A stretch of 64,000 nucleotides of DNA from Alphaproteobacteria bacterium (GTDB lineage Bacteria > Pseudomonadota > Alphaproteobacteria > JAUHZC01), in contig JAUHZC010000003.1 of assembly GCA_030425805.1 (NCBI GenBank), forward strand, positions 188,701 to 252,700, written 5' to 3'. Below the pieces are notes generated by a model. It searched no databases, had not been told where the DNA came from, and saw only the letters and a list, made by a program, of their open reading frames with translations. The position numbers and the translations under genes were made by a program. Below are positions 43,731 to 52,462 of the stretch, piece by piece. Position 1 is the stretch's first letter. Each line of letters begins with the position of its first letter.

Positions 43731-43778
43731 TGTATAATATACGTATAAATATACATCATATATCTTCGTATATATGAT
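43731..43778. promoter_or_regulatory. XRE promoter/operator with palindromes, right copy
   Basis: TGTATAATATACG at 43731-43743 differs from the left palindrome in one base. A second inverted repeat follows: ATCATATAT (43755-43763) and ATATATGAT (43770-43778), perfect nine-base arms with a six-base spacer. Both lie just upstream of the XRE start and suit autoregulation. Confidence 0.5.
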
Positions 43779-43846
43779 ATATTCTCTATCACAAATCGCC
43801 TGAGAAATCAACCAAAAAACTGCTTTATGAGATAGGAGAGGTACAG

Positions 43847-44017
43847 ATGGGAAAGAGAAATAGATTGCTTATTCTGTCAATTTTAGAGATGAGGATGGGT
43901 GCATTAATGCAGGAGTTTTTCGAAATATTTTCAGCAGAAAATTATAGCTTTTATCAATTTGAACGGGCTTCATATAAAAAAACTAGGGAGAAAAGACATG
44001 GAAAATACACAAAATAA
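43847..44017 (+). CDS. Small hypothetical protein divergent from XRE
   Basis: 56 codons from ATG 43847 with AGGAG about 9 bases upstream. The product is basic at both ends (MGKRNRLLILSILEMRMGAL at the start, TREKRHGKYTK at the end). It overlaps the next small gene by 20 bases. No family is recognised. The good ribosome site is the main support; it could also be a leader. Confidence 0.35.
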   Translation: MGKRNRLLILSILEMRMGALMQEFFEIFSAENYSFYQFERASYKKTREKRHGKYTK

Positions 44018-44204
44018 TACGCCAATGTATGATGTGTTCCACGCTCTAAAGACAGAGTCAGGAGAGACTGACTGGCAAAAAATAGGCGCCGCCTGGAAAA
44101 ACACAGAGGAAGAAGGTTTAACCATTAGGCTAAAAGAAATGCCAGAGACAATGGAGCTGATTTTCTTTGAGCCCTTTCAAGAAAAGGTGCAAAGCAATGT
44201 TTGA
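43998..44204 (+). CDS. Small acidic conserved-looking hypothetical protein
   Basis: 68 residues from ATG 43998, preceded by AGGGAG. MYDVFHALKTESGETDWQKI, GAAWKNTEEEGLTIRLKEMP and a hydrophobic strand (MELIFFEPF) suggest a compact soluble fold. Short proteins with a similar TDWQKIGAAW segment are known as uncharacterised in alphaproteobacteria, as far as I recall. No function can be assigned. Confidence 0.6.
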   Translation: MENTQNNTPMYDVFHALKTESGETDWQKIGAAWKNTEEEGLTIRLKEMPETMELIFFEPFQEKVQSNV

Positions 44205-44371
44205 TTAAGCTGTTGCGTCCGGATTTTATATCTTTAAAAATTCTTTAAAGAGAGAAGGTACTTGTTCCTACGGCTTTGAAGGTGTACAACATACTGAGTA
44301 TATATTGATCCCCATTCCTAATTTATAGGGGTGAGTGTAACCTCTAGAATCACTAGTTAAGTGGACATTTC

Positions 44372-47242
44372 ATGCGACGTGCGGCAGCATCTTTGCTAAC
44401 TTTTTTAATAGCGTTTTTGCGAATTCTGTTCTGGGTTGTCGCTGTTACAGTGGGTCTATGGTCGGGCCTGTCTTTTCTTGATGTCAACTTTACGGTGAAT
44501 CCTCCTGCAGAAACTTCTCTCTGGTCTTATCAGAAATTGCAAATACAACCTCACTATCTTCAGGTTCGTTTGCGCATTCATGACCTGAAATACAAGCGAG
44601 GGAAACAGTATTTCAGTCTTGAAGAGGGGAGGGTCCATTTCTCACCTTTCCAATTTTTAATGGGTCGAAGCCTCTCTCAACTGAAGCTTAGGAATGCCAA
44701 TTTTTATTGGCCAGATGGAAGCAGTGCTTCAAAAGAGAGCACAACAATGCCGTTATGGCTAAAGCAAATTGAGTGGAAAACAATTTCTCTTGAAAATGTT
44801 GAAGGCCAGTATGCAGAAAAAATCAAAATTGAAGATTTATGCTTTGGGAAAAAGCCTCTTTCGGGGCAAATCACGCTCCTTGAAAATATGCCCTTGGCTT
44901 CTGGATTCCAGCTTAAAAAAGGGACAAAGTTTTTTCTTTCTGGACAGTTATATCCTGAGTTTGAAAAAAGCCACATAGATGCTAGAGGTCAGATTTCTGG
45001 TATGTTGCTTGCCTCAGGGGAGTCTTTACCTATTGATGACTTTACACTCAACCTGAGCTTTTCATCAGAAGATGCATTGCAAGCAAAGCTTCATTTTGAC
45101 CTAGGGCAAAAGAGTGTTCTTGATTTTACAATTAAGGCTCTTGGTTCAAATTTTATACGTGCTCCTTTTGGATATGAGGGAAAGGTTACACCCCTCTCCC
45201 TTGGGGATTTAAACGCTTTATGGCCTGCAGGTCTTGCCCAAAATGCCCGGAATTGGATCCACAATAACCTCAGTGTAGGTCATATTGAAAATTTGTGGGT
45301 TAAGGGAGAAGTCTCTTCATGGCGTGAAGGTTTGGAACCTCTTTCTATGAATGGGGGTATGAAACTCAAAAATATGCAGGTGAAATATCATGCAACTTTA
45401 CCCCAAATCCAAGGCATGGATGCGGATGTGACTTTTACTCCCGACCATTTTGATATTCGTCCCACGAGTGGACACATTAAAGGTCTCGATATTCATAAAG
45501 GGGTGATTCTTCTAAAAGGTCTGCAAGAGGAAAATCAAGATGGTGATGTTTCCCTCCAGATCAAAGGCCCCCTGCAAGATGCTTTTTGGTTAATTAATGA
45601 ACCAGGTTTAGCTCTTCTTGACCGCTTCAATTTCAAGCCAGAGGACGCTACAGGGGAGGCAGAGTGTGATGTGAGGTTTCAGTTCCCACTGCTCGGAAAG
45701 CTTACTTTAGATGGTGTTGAGACAGAAGCCTCTGCCAAAATGCGAAAGGTTACATTACACACCCTACCTGGAAGCAAGGGCCTTGGCCCTTTGACCGAAG
45801 GCGAATTTTCCCTGATTTTGAAAGATCATCAGTTAACTCTGAGGGGTAAAGGGGTGGCAGGAGATCCGCTTGAACTAACATTAACAGAAGATTATCGTCA
45901 GAAGAAAATCGTGCAAACATTGCAAGCCCAAGCAACATTTGAAACGGGAAAGCTTCTAGAAGGTCTTGAATTGGGTGGCTTTGTAAACAGGCCAGAGGGG
46001 AGTCTGAAATTTATCAGCAAAGACAATAATGTAGATTTGACGGTGACCTTTAAGGGTGGGAAAATTTTGATTCCTTTCTTTCAAGATATTGAGGTATCTG
46101 CAGAAAAACCTATTGTTCTTGAGGGAGGTGGTCCGCTGAAAAAGGGTCTTCCTGCAGACAAATGGTCATTGAAAGCAACTCAAGAAGAGAAGCTTCTTGT
46201 GCAGGGTGAGTTATCATTTGCACCTGAGAAAGGATTTTCCCATTTTACCCTGGAGAGCCAGCCTGGTTTTGCCCAAGCATTCAAGGTTGAAGGTCATGAA
46301 AAAGAAAATATTTGGGATATCACAGCGTCCGGAAAAGCCTTGAATATCTCTCCTCTGCTGTCCCGGAAATCTTCTGATGATGATACCTTCACAGGCCATG
46401 CACGTTTGAGGCTTGAAGATGCACTAATTGGGGATCGCCCTTTCCTAAAAGAGCTTGTGGGAGATTTTTCCTTTCAGGAAGGCAAAATCGTTGAGGGGAG
46501 CTTGATGGCAAAATCAGGCCAGGAGCATGAAGACGCCTTCACATTGACAATATCTCAGGATGATAAGGAACGGCAACTTTCTATACAGGGAGAGAATTTT
46601 GGTCGCATTCTCAGCAGCCTTTCGGAAGATATTGACCTGGATGGAAAGGCTCTGGAAATAAAGGCGCATAAGCCCCTAGAAGAGGGACAAGATAAACCCT
46701 GGAAGGGATCCTTTACTGTAGAAGATGCAACAATTAAGAAAATCCCCCAAATCACTCAGCTTTTCCGCATTCTCACACCTTTTCCAATGATGGATGTCAT
46801 GAGTCAAAAAAATGAGTACCTCGTTTTCCGTAAGCTTCAAGGAGACTTTGAATTCCACAAAGCGCTGCTCACATTCAAGGAGACCTTTGGAACTGGTATT
46901 AACATCAGCATGACTTTGGATGGAGAAGTAGATTTTGAACATGACTACCTCAAGCTTCAAGGAAGTGTTGTTCCCTTCAGTGTTTTAAACACAATCCTGA
47001 GTCATATTCCCATCATTGGCCGTCTTCTTACCGGTGGTAAAGGAGAGGGCATTTTAGGGATGAATTATAGTATCGAGGGGCCCTTTAGTGAGACAAAAAT
47101 CTCATCAAACCCTATGAGTGTTCTCACGCCAGGAATTGTACGTAAATTTACCCGGAATAGTTCTAAGATTGATCGTGAGAAATTGGCTGAAGAAAAACGC
47201 CTTCGGGAAGAGGTTCTCGAAGAAGAAGAATCTGCAGAATAA
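44372..47242 (+). CDS. AsmA-like protein with DUF3971, likely envelope lipid transport
   Basis: 956 residues. One N-terminal membrane helix (LTFLIAFLRILFWVVAVTVG) is followed by a long beta-rich periplasmic region, including PAGLAQNARNWIHNNLSVGH (DUF3971 type) and the AsmA-like C-terminal segment MSQKNEYLVFRKLQGDFEF to PFSVLNTILSHIPIIGRLLTG. Relatives such as YhdP and TamB bridge the inner and outer membranes and move phospholipids. It ends at a strong bidirectional terminator. Paralogue identity within the AsmA superfamily is not certain. Confidence 0.85.
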   Translation: MRRAAASLLTFLIAFLRILFWVVAVTVGLWSGLSFLDVNFTVNPPAETSLWSYQKLQIQPHYLQVRLRIHDLKYKRGKQYFSLEEGRVHFSPFQFLMGRSLSQLKLRNANFYWPDGSSASKESTTMPLWLKQIEWKTISLENVEGQYAEKIKIEDLCFGKKPLSGQITLLENMPLASGFQLKKGTKFFLSGQLYPEFEKSHIDARGQISGMLLASGESLPIDDFTLNLSFSSEDALQAKLHFDLGQKSVLDFTIKALGSNFIRAPFGYEGKVTPLSLGDLNALWPAGLAQNARNWIHNNLSVGHIENLWVKGEVSSWREGLEPLSMNGGMKLKNMQVKYHATLPQIQGMDADVTFTPDHFDIRPTSGHIKGLDIHKGVILLKGLQEENQDGDVSLQIKGPLQDAFWLINEPGLALLDRFNFKPEDATGEAECDVRFQFPLLGKLTLDGVETEASAKMRKVTLHTLPGSKGLGPLTEGEFSLILKDHQLTLRGKGVAGDPLELTLTEDYRQKKIVQTLQAQATFETGKLLEGLELGGFVNRPEGSLKFISKDNNVDLTVTFKGGKILIPFFQDIEVSAEKPIVLEGGGPLKKGLPADKWSLKATQEEKLLVQGELSFAPEKGFSHFTLESQPGFAQAFKVEGHEKENIWDITASGKALNISPLLSRKSSDDDTFTGHARLRLEDALIGDRPFLKELVGDFSFQEGKIVEGSLMAKSGQEHEDAFTLTISQDDKERQLSIQGENFGRILSSLSEDIDLDGKALEIKAHKPLEEGQDKPWKGSFTVEDATIKKIPQITQLFRILTPFPMMDVMSQKNEYLVFRKLQGDFEFHKALLTFKETFGTGINISMTLDGEVDFEHDYLKLQGSVVPFSVLNTILSHIPIIGRLLTGGKGEGILGMNYSIEGPFSETKISSNPMSVLTPGIVRKFTRNSSKIDREKLAEEKRLREEVLEEEESAE

Positions 47243-47266
47243 CCTAGTGCATTAAATGATAAAGGC

Positions 47267-47297
47267 AAAAAAGCCCGGATTAACGCCGGGCTTTTTT
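47267..47297. terminator. Bidirectional rho-independent terminator
   Basis: AAAAAAGCCCGG (47267-47278) pairs perfectly with CCGGGCTTTTTT (47286-47297) around a seven-base loop. GC core plus T-runs on both strands let it end both the AsmA-like gene (plus) and secB (minus). Confidence 0.92.
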
Positions 47298-47321
47298 ATG
47301 CAACGATCTTTAAGGGGGCTC

Positions 47322-47819
47322 TTAGTGAACCTTTGCAGCTTCTTTCTCTTCCTCAACAACCTGGGAAGCCGCTTGATCTGCTTGCTGGCGATAGAGAGCA
47401 GCAAAATCAATGGGTGCGAGAGAAAGCGGTGGGAAGCCACCTTGAGCCGTTGTCTCGGCAATAATTTGGCGCGCAAAAGGGAAAAGGAAACGAGGACACT
47501 CAATTAACAGAATAGGGCGAAGATCTTCAGGCTTCATTTCCGCTTCAAAAGTAAAGAGGCCGCGATAATCTAACTCAAGTAAGAAAACGGTTTCCCCTTT
47601 GACAGTGGCTTTTACAGTTGTGCCAAGCATCACTTCAAAAGCCTTATCTCCGACAGGATCTGCCTGAACATCAACACTTACATCGATGTTGGGTTTATCT
47701 TCTGTGGAGGTAAAATACTTCAAAGGATTCGGGCTTTCAAAAGAAAGATCCTGAATGTATTGTGCTCCCACTTGGAAAGCCATGCTTGGTGTTGCGTTTG
47801 CAGCTGCTTTGTCTGTCAT
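47322..47819 (-). CDS. secB: Protein-export chaperone SecB
   Basis: 165 residues, usual SecB length. It holds precursor proteins unfolded and hands them to SecA. VGAQYIQDLSFESPNPLKYF and FLLELDYRGLFTFEAEMKPE are typical, followed by LIECPRFLFPFARQIIAETT and GGFPPLSLAPIDFAALY, the diagnostic C-terminal region. It ends just after a shared terminator and faces the AsmA-like gene. The gene is a marker for Proteobacteria. Confidence 0.95.
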   Translation of the reverse strand: MTDKAAANATPSMAFQVGAQYIQDLSFESPNPLKYFTSTEDKPNIDVSVDVQADPVGDKAFEVMLGTTVKATVKGETVFLLELDYRGLFTFEAEMKPEDLRPILLIECPRFLFPFARQIIAETTAQGGFPPLSLAPIDFAALYRQQADQAASQVVEEEKEAAKVH

Positions 47820-47893
47820 GCTTATACCCTTCGGTTCAATTTAAGGGACCTTAACGTATTCTGTAGGGGAAGGCTAGGAATAAATAGCTACCT

Positions 47894-48439
47894 TTAGTCC
47901 AATGTTTCAGGGGAGTTTTCTGCAGGAGTTAACATTGCTTCAATATATTTTTTAAGAAGCAGTCTGTGGCGAAAGCCGAACTCAACTTCAAGAATTTCAG
48001 GAGCTGTCCCAGCTCTTTCTTTTTCGCCAATTCTGTTCATAAGCGCTACTTCTTCCTTGAAAAATTTTCTGCGTAATCTAGCTAAAGTTCCGGTTAGCTC
48101 ACGGAATGAATTTTCGTCAAGAGTTCCTGATCGGCAGTGCGCAAGAGCTTCTTCAATTTGCTCGTCTATTGCACACACAAAGGGGCTACACAAATCGTCA
48201 GTTCCCTCTAAGGCAAGTTTGCTAAAGAAGGGTGTTCCGGGAAATAAAGTGGCTGCTATTTCATCTTCTGCTGCAGCTCCAGAGGGTGGTGCTTGCTTAT
48301 CACAAAAAGTACTAAGATTGAGCATATCATCAGATCCTGCAAGTGATGCTGATTTACACACGACGGTATTACCATCCACCTGCGCTCCCCACAGGGATAT
48401 TGAGGCGAAAAGACTAATAAGAAAAAATATTTTATTCAT
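47894..48439 (-). CDS. Secreted hypothetical protein
   Basis: 181 residues. MNKIFFLISLFASISLWGAQ is a plausible signal peptide cut after WGA. The mature part has six Cys (VVCKS, TFCDK, DLCSPFVC, AHCRS) and a helical C-terminal half rich in charged residues (ARLRRKFFKEEVALMNRIGE). I recognise no family. It lies between secB and uvrB on the same strand and is probably periplasmic. Confidence 0.6.
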   Translation of the reverse strand: MNKIFFLISLFASISLWGAQVDGNTVVCKSASLAGSDDMLNLSTFCDKQAPPSGAAAEDEIAATLFPGTPFFSKLALEGTDDLCSPFVCAIDEQIEEALAHCRSGTLDENSFRELTGTLARLRRKFFKEEVALMNRIGEKERAGTAPEILEVEFGFRHRLLLKKYIEAMLTPAENSPETLD

Positions 48440-48509
48440 AATATTTTCTTATATGGAAAATAATTACTGCTCAAGTTCTATTTTTAAGAAATTAATTTTT
48501 GAGGGGGGC

Positions 48510-50486
48510 TTATAAGGTCAGGGCTTGTTGTTCAAGCTCTTTGACTTCATCCCGAAGTTTAGCAGCTGTTTCAAATTCCAGATCCTCAGCAGCTTTCAGC
48601 ATATCTTTATTGAGAGCTTTGATCTTAGCCTGGATTTCACCTGGTGAGAGTTTAGGAAGTTTCTTCCCAGCTTCCTCAACTTTGGCTGCATCCTCAACAA
48701 TGCGGCGGATGGATTTTTCCACACCTTTCGGGATAATGCCATGCTTGGTGTTATGATCAATTTGTTTCTGACGGCGGCGCTCTGTTTCATCTAAAGCGGC
48801 TTTCATGGAGCCTGTAACTTTATCAGCATACAAGATTACACGCCCTTCCACATTCCGGGCGGCGCGGCCAATAGTTTGAATCAAGGATGTGCGGGAGCGA
48901 AGGAACCCTTCCTTATCAGCATCCAAAATTGCAACCAAACGACATTCGGGAATATCTAATCCTTCCCGGAGGAGGTTAATCCCTACAAGCACATCAAATT
49001 CTCCTGTGCGGAGATCTTGGATGATTTGAATCCGCTCCAGCGTGTCTATATCAGAATGCATGTAGCGAACTTTGAGGCCAGCTTCGTTCAGATAATCCGT
49101 GAGGGCTTCAGCCATTTTCTTGGTCAGTGTGGTCACAAGAACGCGTCCATTATATTTCACAGCATCCTTACACTCATGAATCAGGTCATCCACTTGATCC
49201 TTGGTGGGGCGAATATCGCAGACAGGATCAACCAAGCCTGTGGGGCGGATAATCTGTTCTACAAACACACCTTGGGTTTGCTCAAGCTCCCAAGGGCCAG
49301 GCGTTGCAGAAACGTACACTGTCTGAGGACGGCGCTCTTCCCACTCTTCAAACTTGAGGGGACGATTGTCTTTACATGATGGCAGGCGGAAGCCATGCTC
49401 AGAAAGAACAGCTTTTCGGGCAGCATCTCCCCGGTACATTCCTCCGATTTGAGGCACTGTGACGTGGCTTTCATCCACAAACAAAAGAGCATCTTGTGGA
49501 AGGTAATCAAAGAGAGTAGGGGGCGGCTCTCCAGGAGAGCGTCCTGTGAGAAAGCGGGAGTAATTCTCGATCCCATTGCAGTGCCCGACTGTTTCCAGCA
49601 TCTCAATATCAAAGGTAATCCGCTGGCGTAGACGTTGGGCTTCCAGCAGCTTGTTTTGGGACTCAAGCTCTGCGAGTCGCGTCTTCAGCTCAAGCTTAAT
49701 CCCTTTTACAGCCTGGGTCATTGTGGGGCCAGGTGTGACATAGTGGCTATTGGCGTAAATCTTGACCTGGTCTAGTTCTTTAACAACTTCTCCCGTAAGG
49801 CTATCGATCTCGATGATAGATTCAACTTCGTCCCCGAAGAGGTTAATGCGCCAGGCACAATCTTCAAAGTGAGAGGGAAAGACTTCGATCACATCCCCCC
49901 GCACGCGGAAAGTTCCCCGGGTGAGAACCATGTTGTTTCGCTTATACTGCAGCTGCACCAGTTCTTGGAGAAAAGCATCTCGGTCCAATTCTTCTCCCAC
50001 CTGCACAGGAATCACCATTTGGCCATAAGACTCCCGTGACCCAATGCCATAAATACAGGAGACACTGGCAACAATCACGACGTCCCGTCGCTCCAGCAAA
50101 GAACGGGTTGCACTATGGCGCATCCGATCGATTTGTTCATTGATAGAGGCTTCTTTTTCAATGTACGTATCTGTCCGTGGGACGTAGGCTTCTGGCTGAT
50201 AATAGTCGTAGTAAGAAACGAAGTATTCCACTGCATTATGGGGAAAGAATTCCTTCATTTCCCCATACAACTGTGCAGCAAGGGTTTTGTTGGGAGCAAG
50301 GATTAGGGCAGGCTTTTCAGTGCGTTGAATGACCTGAGCCATAGTAAAAGTTTTTCCTGATCCCGTGACACCAAGCAAAACTTGATCCTGGGCGCCTTTC
50401 TCCACCTCTTCTGAAAGCTCCTGGATGGCTTGGGGCTGATCTCCAGCAGGCTCATAGGAAGAAGAAAGAGAAAAAAGCTTCGCCAT
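48510..50486 (-). CDS. uvrB: UvrABC excision repair subunit UvrB
   Basis: 658 residues. It probes DNA damage delivered by UvrA and recruits UvrC. Walker A is GVTGSGKT (residues 39-46); the beta-hairpin region has [20 protein letters not shown]; helicase motifs include [23 protein letters not shown], and [20 protein letters not shown] motif ends the protein ([20 protein letters not shown]). It starts directly after the tyrS stop, implying co-transcription. Confidence 0.97.
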   Translation of the reverse strand: MAKLFSLSSSYEPAGDQPQAIQELSEEVEKGAQDQVLLGVTGSGKTFTMAQVIQRTEKPALILAPNKTLAAQLYGEMKEFFPHNAVEYFVSYYDYYQPEAYVPRTDTYIEKEASINEQIDRMRHSATRSLLERRDVVIVASVSCIYGIGSRESYGQMVIPVQVGEELDRDAFLQELVQLQYKRNNMVLTRGTFRVRGDVIEVFPSHFEDCAWRINLFGDEVESIIEIDSLTGEVVKELDQVKIYANSHYVTPGPTMTQAVKGIKLELKTRLAELESQNKLLEAQRLRQRITFDIEMLETVGHCNGIENYSRFLTGRSPGEPPPTLFDYLPQDALLFVDESHVTVPQIGGMYRGDAARKAVLSEHGFRLPSCKDNRPLKFEEWEERRPQTVYVSATPGPWELEQTQGVFVEQIIRPTGLVDPVCDIRPTKDQVDDLIHECKDAVKYNGRVLVTTLTKKMAEALTDYLNEAGLKVRYMHSDIDTLERIQIIQDLRTGEFDVLVGINLLREGLDIPECRLVAILDADKEGFLRSRTSLIQTIGRAARNVEGRVILYADKVTGSMKAALDETERRRQKQIDHNTKHGIIPKGVEKSIRRIVEDAAKVEEAGKKLPKLSPGEIQAKIKALNKDMLKAAEDLEFETAAKLRDEVKELEQQALTL

Positions 50487-51755
50487 CTAATCCTCAAGCT
50501 TCAGAGCAACGTGGCGCTTTTTCCCAGAGGAGACTTTGACAGGCCCCTCTGCAAAAAGAGACATTGGATAGAGAGCCTCCGTATCTTGGACGGTCTCTCC
50601 TTGGATGCGGGCGCCTCCACCTTTGATCAGACGGCGGGCTTCTCCTTTAGAAGACGCAAATCCGCTGGCCATAAAGATATCAGTGACATGGACTTGCCCC
50701 TCTTGGATCATACCCCGGGGAAGGGTTTTCTCGGGTAAACCATCAACACTATCGCCACTTGTACCTTGGAAGTTTGCGAGAACAGCAACATGGATTTCTG
50801 CAAGAACGTCCTCTCCATGGGTCGATTGCGTAATGGTATCTGCAAGCAGGGTTTTAGCAGCATTAATATCTGCCCCTTCTGCCATGGGGAGGGCCTCAAT
50901 CTCAGCAACAGGGATATCCGTAAAGAGCTTTAGGAAACGTATAACATCTCGGTCATCCACATTGCGCCAATATTGCCAAAAATCAAAGGGAGGAAGAAAG
51001 TCTTCATCTAGCCAGACAGCCCCACCCATGGATTTACCCATCTTTTTTCCATCAGCCGTGGTGATCAGGGTGGAGGTGAGCCCAAAAGCTTGGGCTCCTG
51101 TGAAGCGCCGGACCAGATCAGCACCATTAATGATATTTCCCCATTGCTCAGAACCACCAAGTTGGAGCGTGCACTTCTCTCGCCTGTAAAGCTCAAGGAA
51201 ATCTACAGATTGGAGAATCGTATAATTAAATTCGAGGAATGTGAGGGGTTGCTCTCGATCCAGGCGTTGACGGACACTGTCCATCGTGAGCATTCGGTTG
51301 ATTGTAAAGTGAGGACCATAGGTCCGCAGCAAATCAATATATGAGATGTCCTTGAACCAGTCGTAGTTATTTAAGATCTTGGCATCAGTGGGACCATCCC
51401 CGAATGTGAGGAACTTTTCAAAAACCTTTTGCAGGTTCCGCATGTTTTCCTCAATCTTCTCATCACTCAGGAGCTGCCGGCTCTCATCCCGGCCAGAAGG
51501 ATCTCCAATGCGGGTAGTTGCTCCTCCCATAATAATAAGGGGTTTGTGGCCATATTGCTGGAGTTTGCGCAACCACATAATCTGAATGAGGTTTCCAACG
51601 TGTAAGGAAGGGGCTGTGGCATCAAATCCGATGTAGGCAGTTACAGGCTCCTTTTGAAGAGCGTTATCCAAAGCTTCAAAATCGGTGCATTGGTGAATGT
51701 AGCCACGTTCCGCAACGTCTTTTAGGAAAGGGCTTTTAAAGCTATGCTCGGTCAT
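50487..51755 (-). CDS. tyrS: Tyrosyl-tRNA synthetase
   Basis: 422 residues. Class I synthetase with the HIGH-type motif in APSLHVGNLIQIMWL, the tyrosine-binding GGSEQWGNI, and the KMSKS-type motif as DGKKMGKS. The C-terminal S4-like RNA-binding domain contains SSKGEARRLIKGGGARIQGE. It lies between the nfu-like gene (2-base gap) and uvrB (adjacent). Confidence 0.96.
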   Translation of the reverse strand: MTEHSFKSPFLKDVAERGYIHQCTDFEALDNALQKEPVTAYIGFDATAPSLHVGNLIQIMWLRKLQQYGHKPLIIMGGATTRIGDPSGRDESRQLLSDEKIEENMRNLQKVFEKFLTFGDGPTDAKILNNYDWFKDISYIDLLRTYGPHFTINRMLTMDSVRQRLDREQPLTFLEFNYTILQSVDFLELYRREKCTLQLGGSEQWGNIINGADLVRRFTGAQAFGLTSTLITTADGKKMGKSMGGAVWLDEDFLPPFDFWQYWRNVDDRDVIRFLKLFTDIPVAEIEALPMAEGADINAAKTLLADTITQSTHGEDVLAEIHVAVLANFQGTSGDSVDGLPEKTLPRGMIQEGQVHVTDIFMASGFASSKGEARRLIKGGGARIQGETVQDTEALYPMSLFAEGPVKVSSGKKRHVALKLED

Positions 51756-51757
51756 AT

Positions 51758-52354
51758 TTATTCCTCATCCATTTGAAAGGGATCTTCTGTTCCCATGGCA
51801 CGGACTTCTTCAACTTCAGGGATGTAGTGCTTCAGCATGTTCTCAATCCCAGATTTTAATGTGGCTGTGGAACTTGGGCAGCCTGAGCAGGCACCACGCA
51901 TCTGGAGATAAACAATGCCATCCTCAAAATGGTCAAAAACAATATCTCCCCCATCCATAGCTACAGCGGGGCGGATCCGCGCATCAAGGAGTTCCACAAT
52001 TTCTTTTTCAATTTGACTAAGATCATCAAGATTTCGCTCAGAGGGTTCCTGTCCTTCAGGCAGCTCAAGCAAATCAATAGAGGTATGAAGGGTAAAGTAA
52101 TCCACAAGCGTCCCAAAAATATCAGGCTTCAAGACACTCCAACTGACTTTAGGGTTCTTTGTGATTGTGATAAAATCTTGTCCAAAGAAGCAGGCTTGAA
52201 TTCCAGGAATTTGAAAGAGTTTCTTAGAGAGGATCGTACGCTCCCCCTCTTCTTTATTTCGAAATTCCACAGGGGGCTGGTCTCCCATGACATCTTGGCC
52301 AGGGAGGAATTTGAGAGAGAGGGGATTCGGCGTTTCTTCTGTTTGAATAAACAT
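51758..52354 (-). CDS. NifU-like iron-sulfur scaffold/carrier (Nfu type)
   Basis: 198 residues. The N-terminal Nfu domain (MFIQTEETPNPLSLKFLPGQ) is joined to a C-terminal NifU domain with DARIRPAVAMDGGDI and the cluster-binding Cys pair in GACSGCPSS. It carries Fe-S clusters to apo-proteins. This two-domain form is common in alphaproteobacteria and mitochondria. It is the first gene of the nfu-tyrS-uvrB run. Confidence 0.93.
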   Translation of the reverse strand: MFIQTEETPNPLSLKFLPGQDVMGDQPPVEFRNKEEGERTILSKKLFQIPGIQACFFGQDFITITKNPKVSWSVLKPDIFGTLVDYFTLHTSIDLLELPEGQEPSERNLDDLSQIEKEIVELLDARIRPAVAMDGGDIVFDHFEDGIVYLQMRGACSGCPSSTATLKSGIENMLKHYIPEVEEVRAMGTEDPFQMDEE

Positions 52355-52462
52355 GTGTGGACCTCTTTTATATTAACAGGGAATCCTGTAAACTTTTGTA
52401 AGACCTTTGGGGATGAAAAGCAAATTTTTTGTCCTTTTTAAAGAATGAGACAGGGAGGGGTC

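Noticed and set aside
50605-51189. 194-codon plus-strand open frame inside tyrS
   Set aside because: Antisense shadow of tyrS; composition is Ser/Arg/Pro-rich without motifs.
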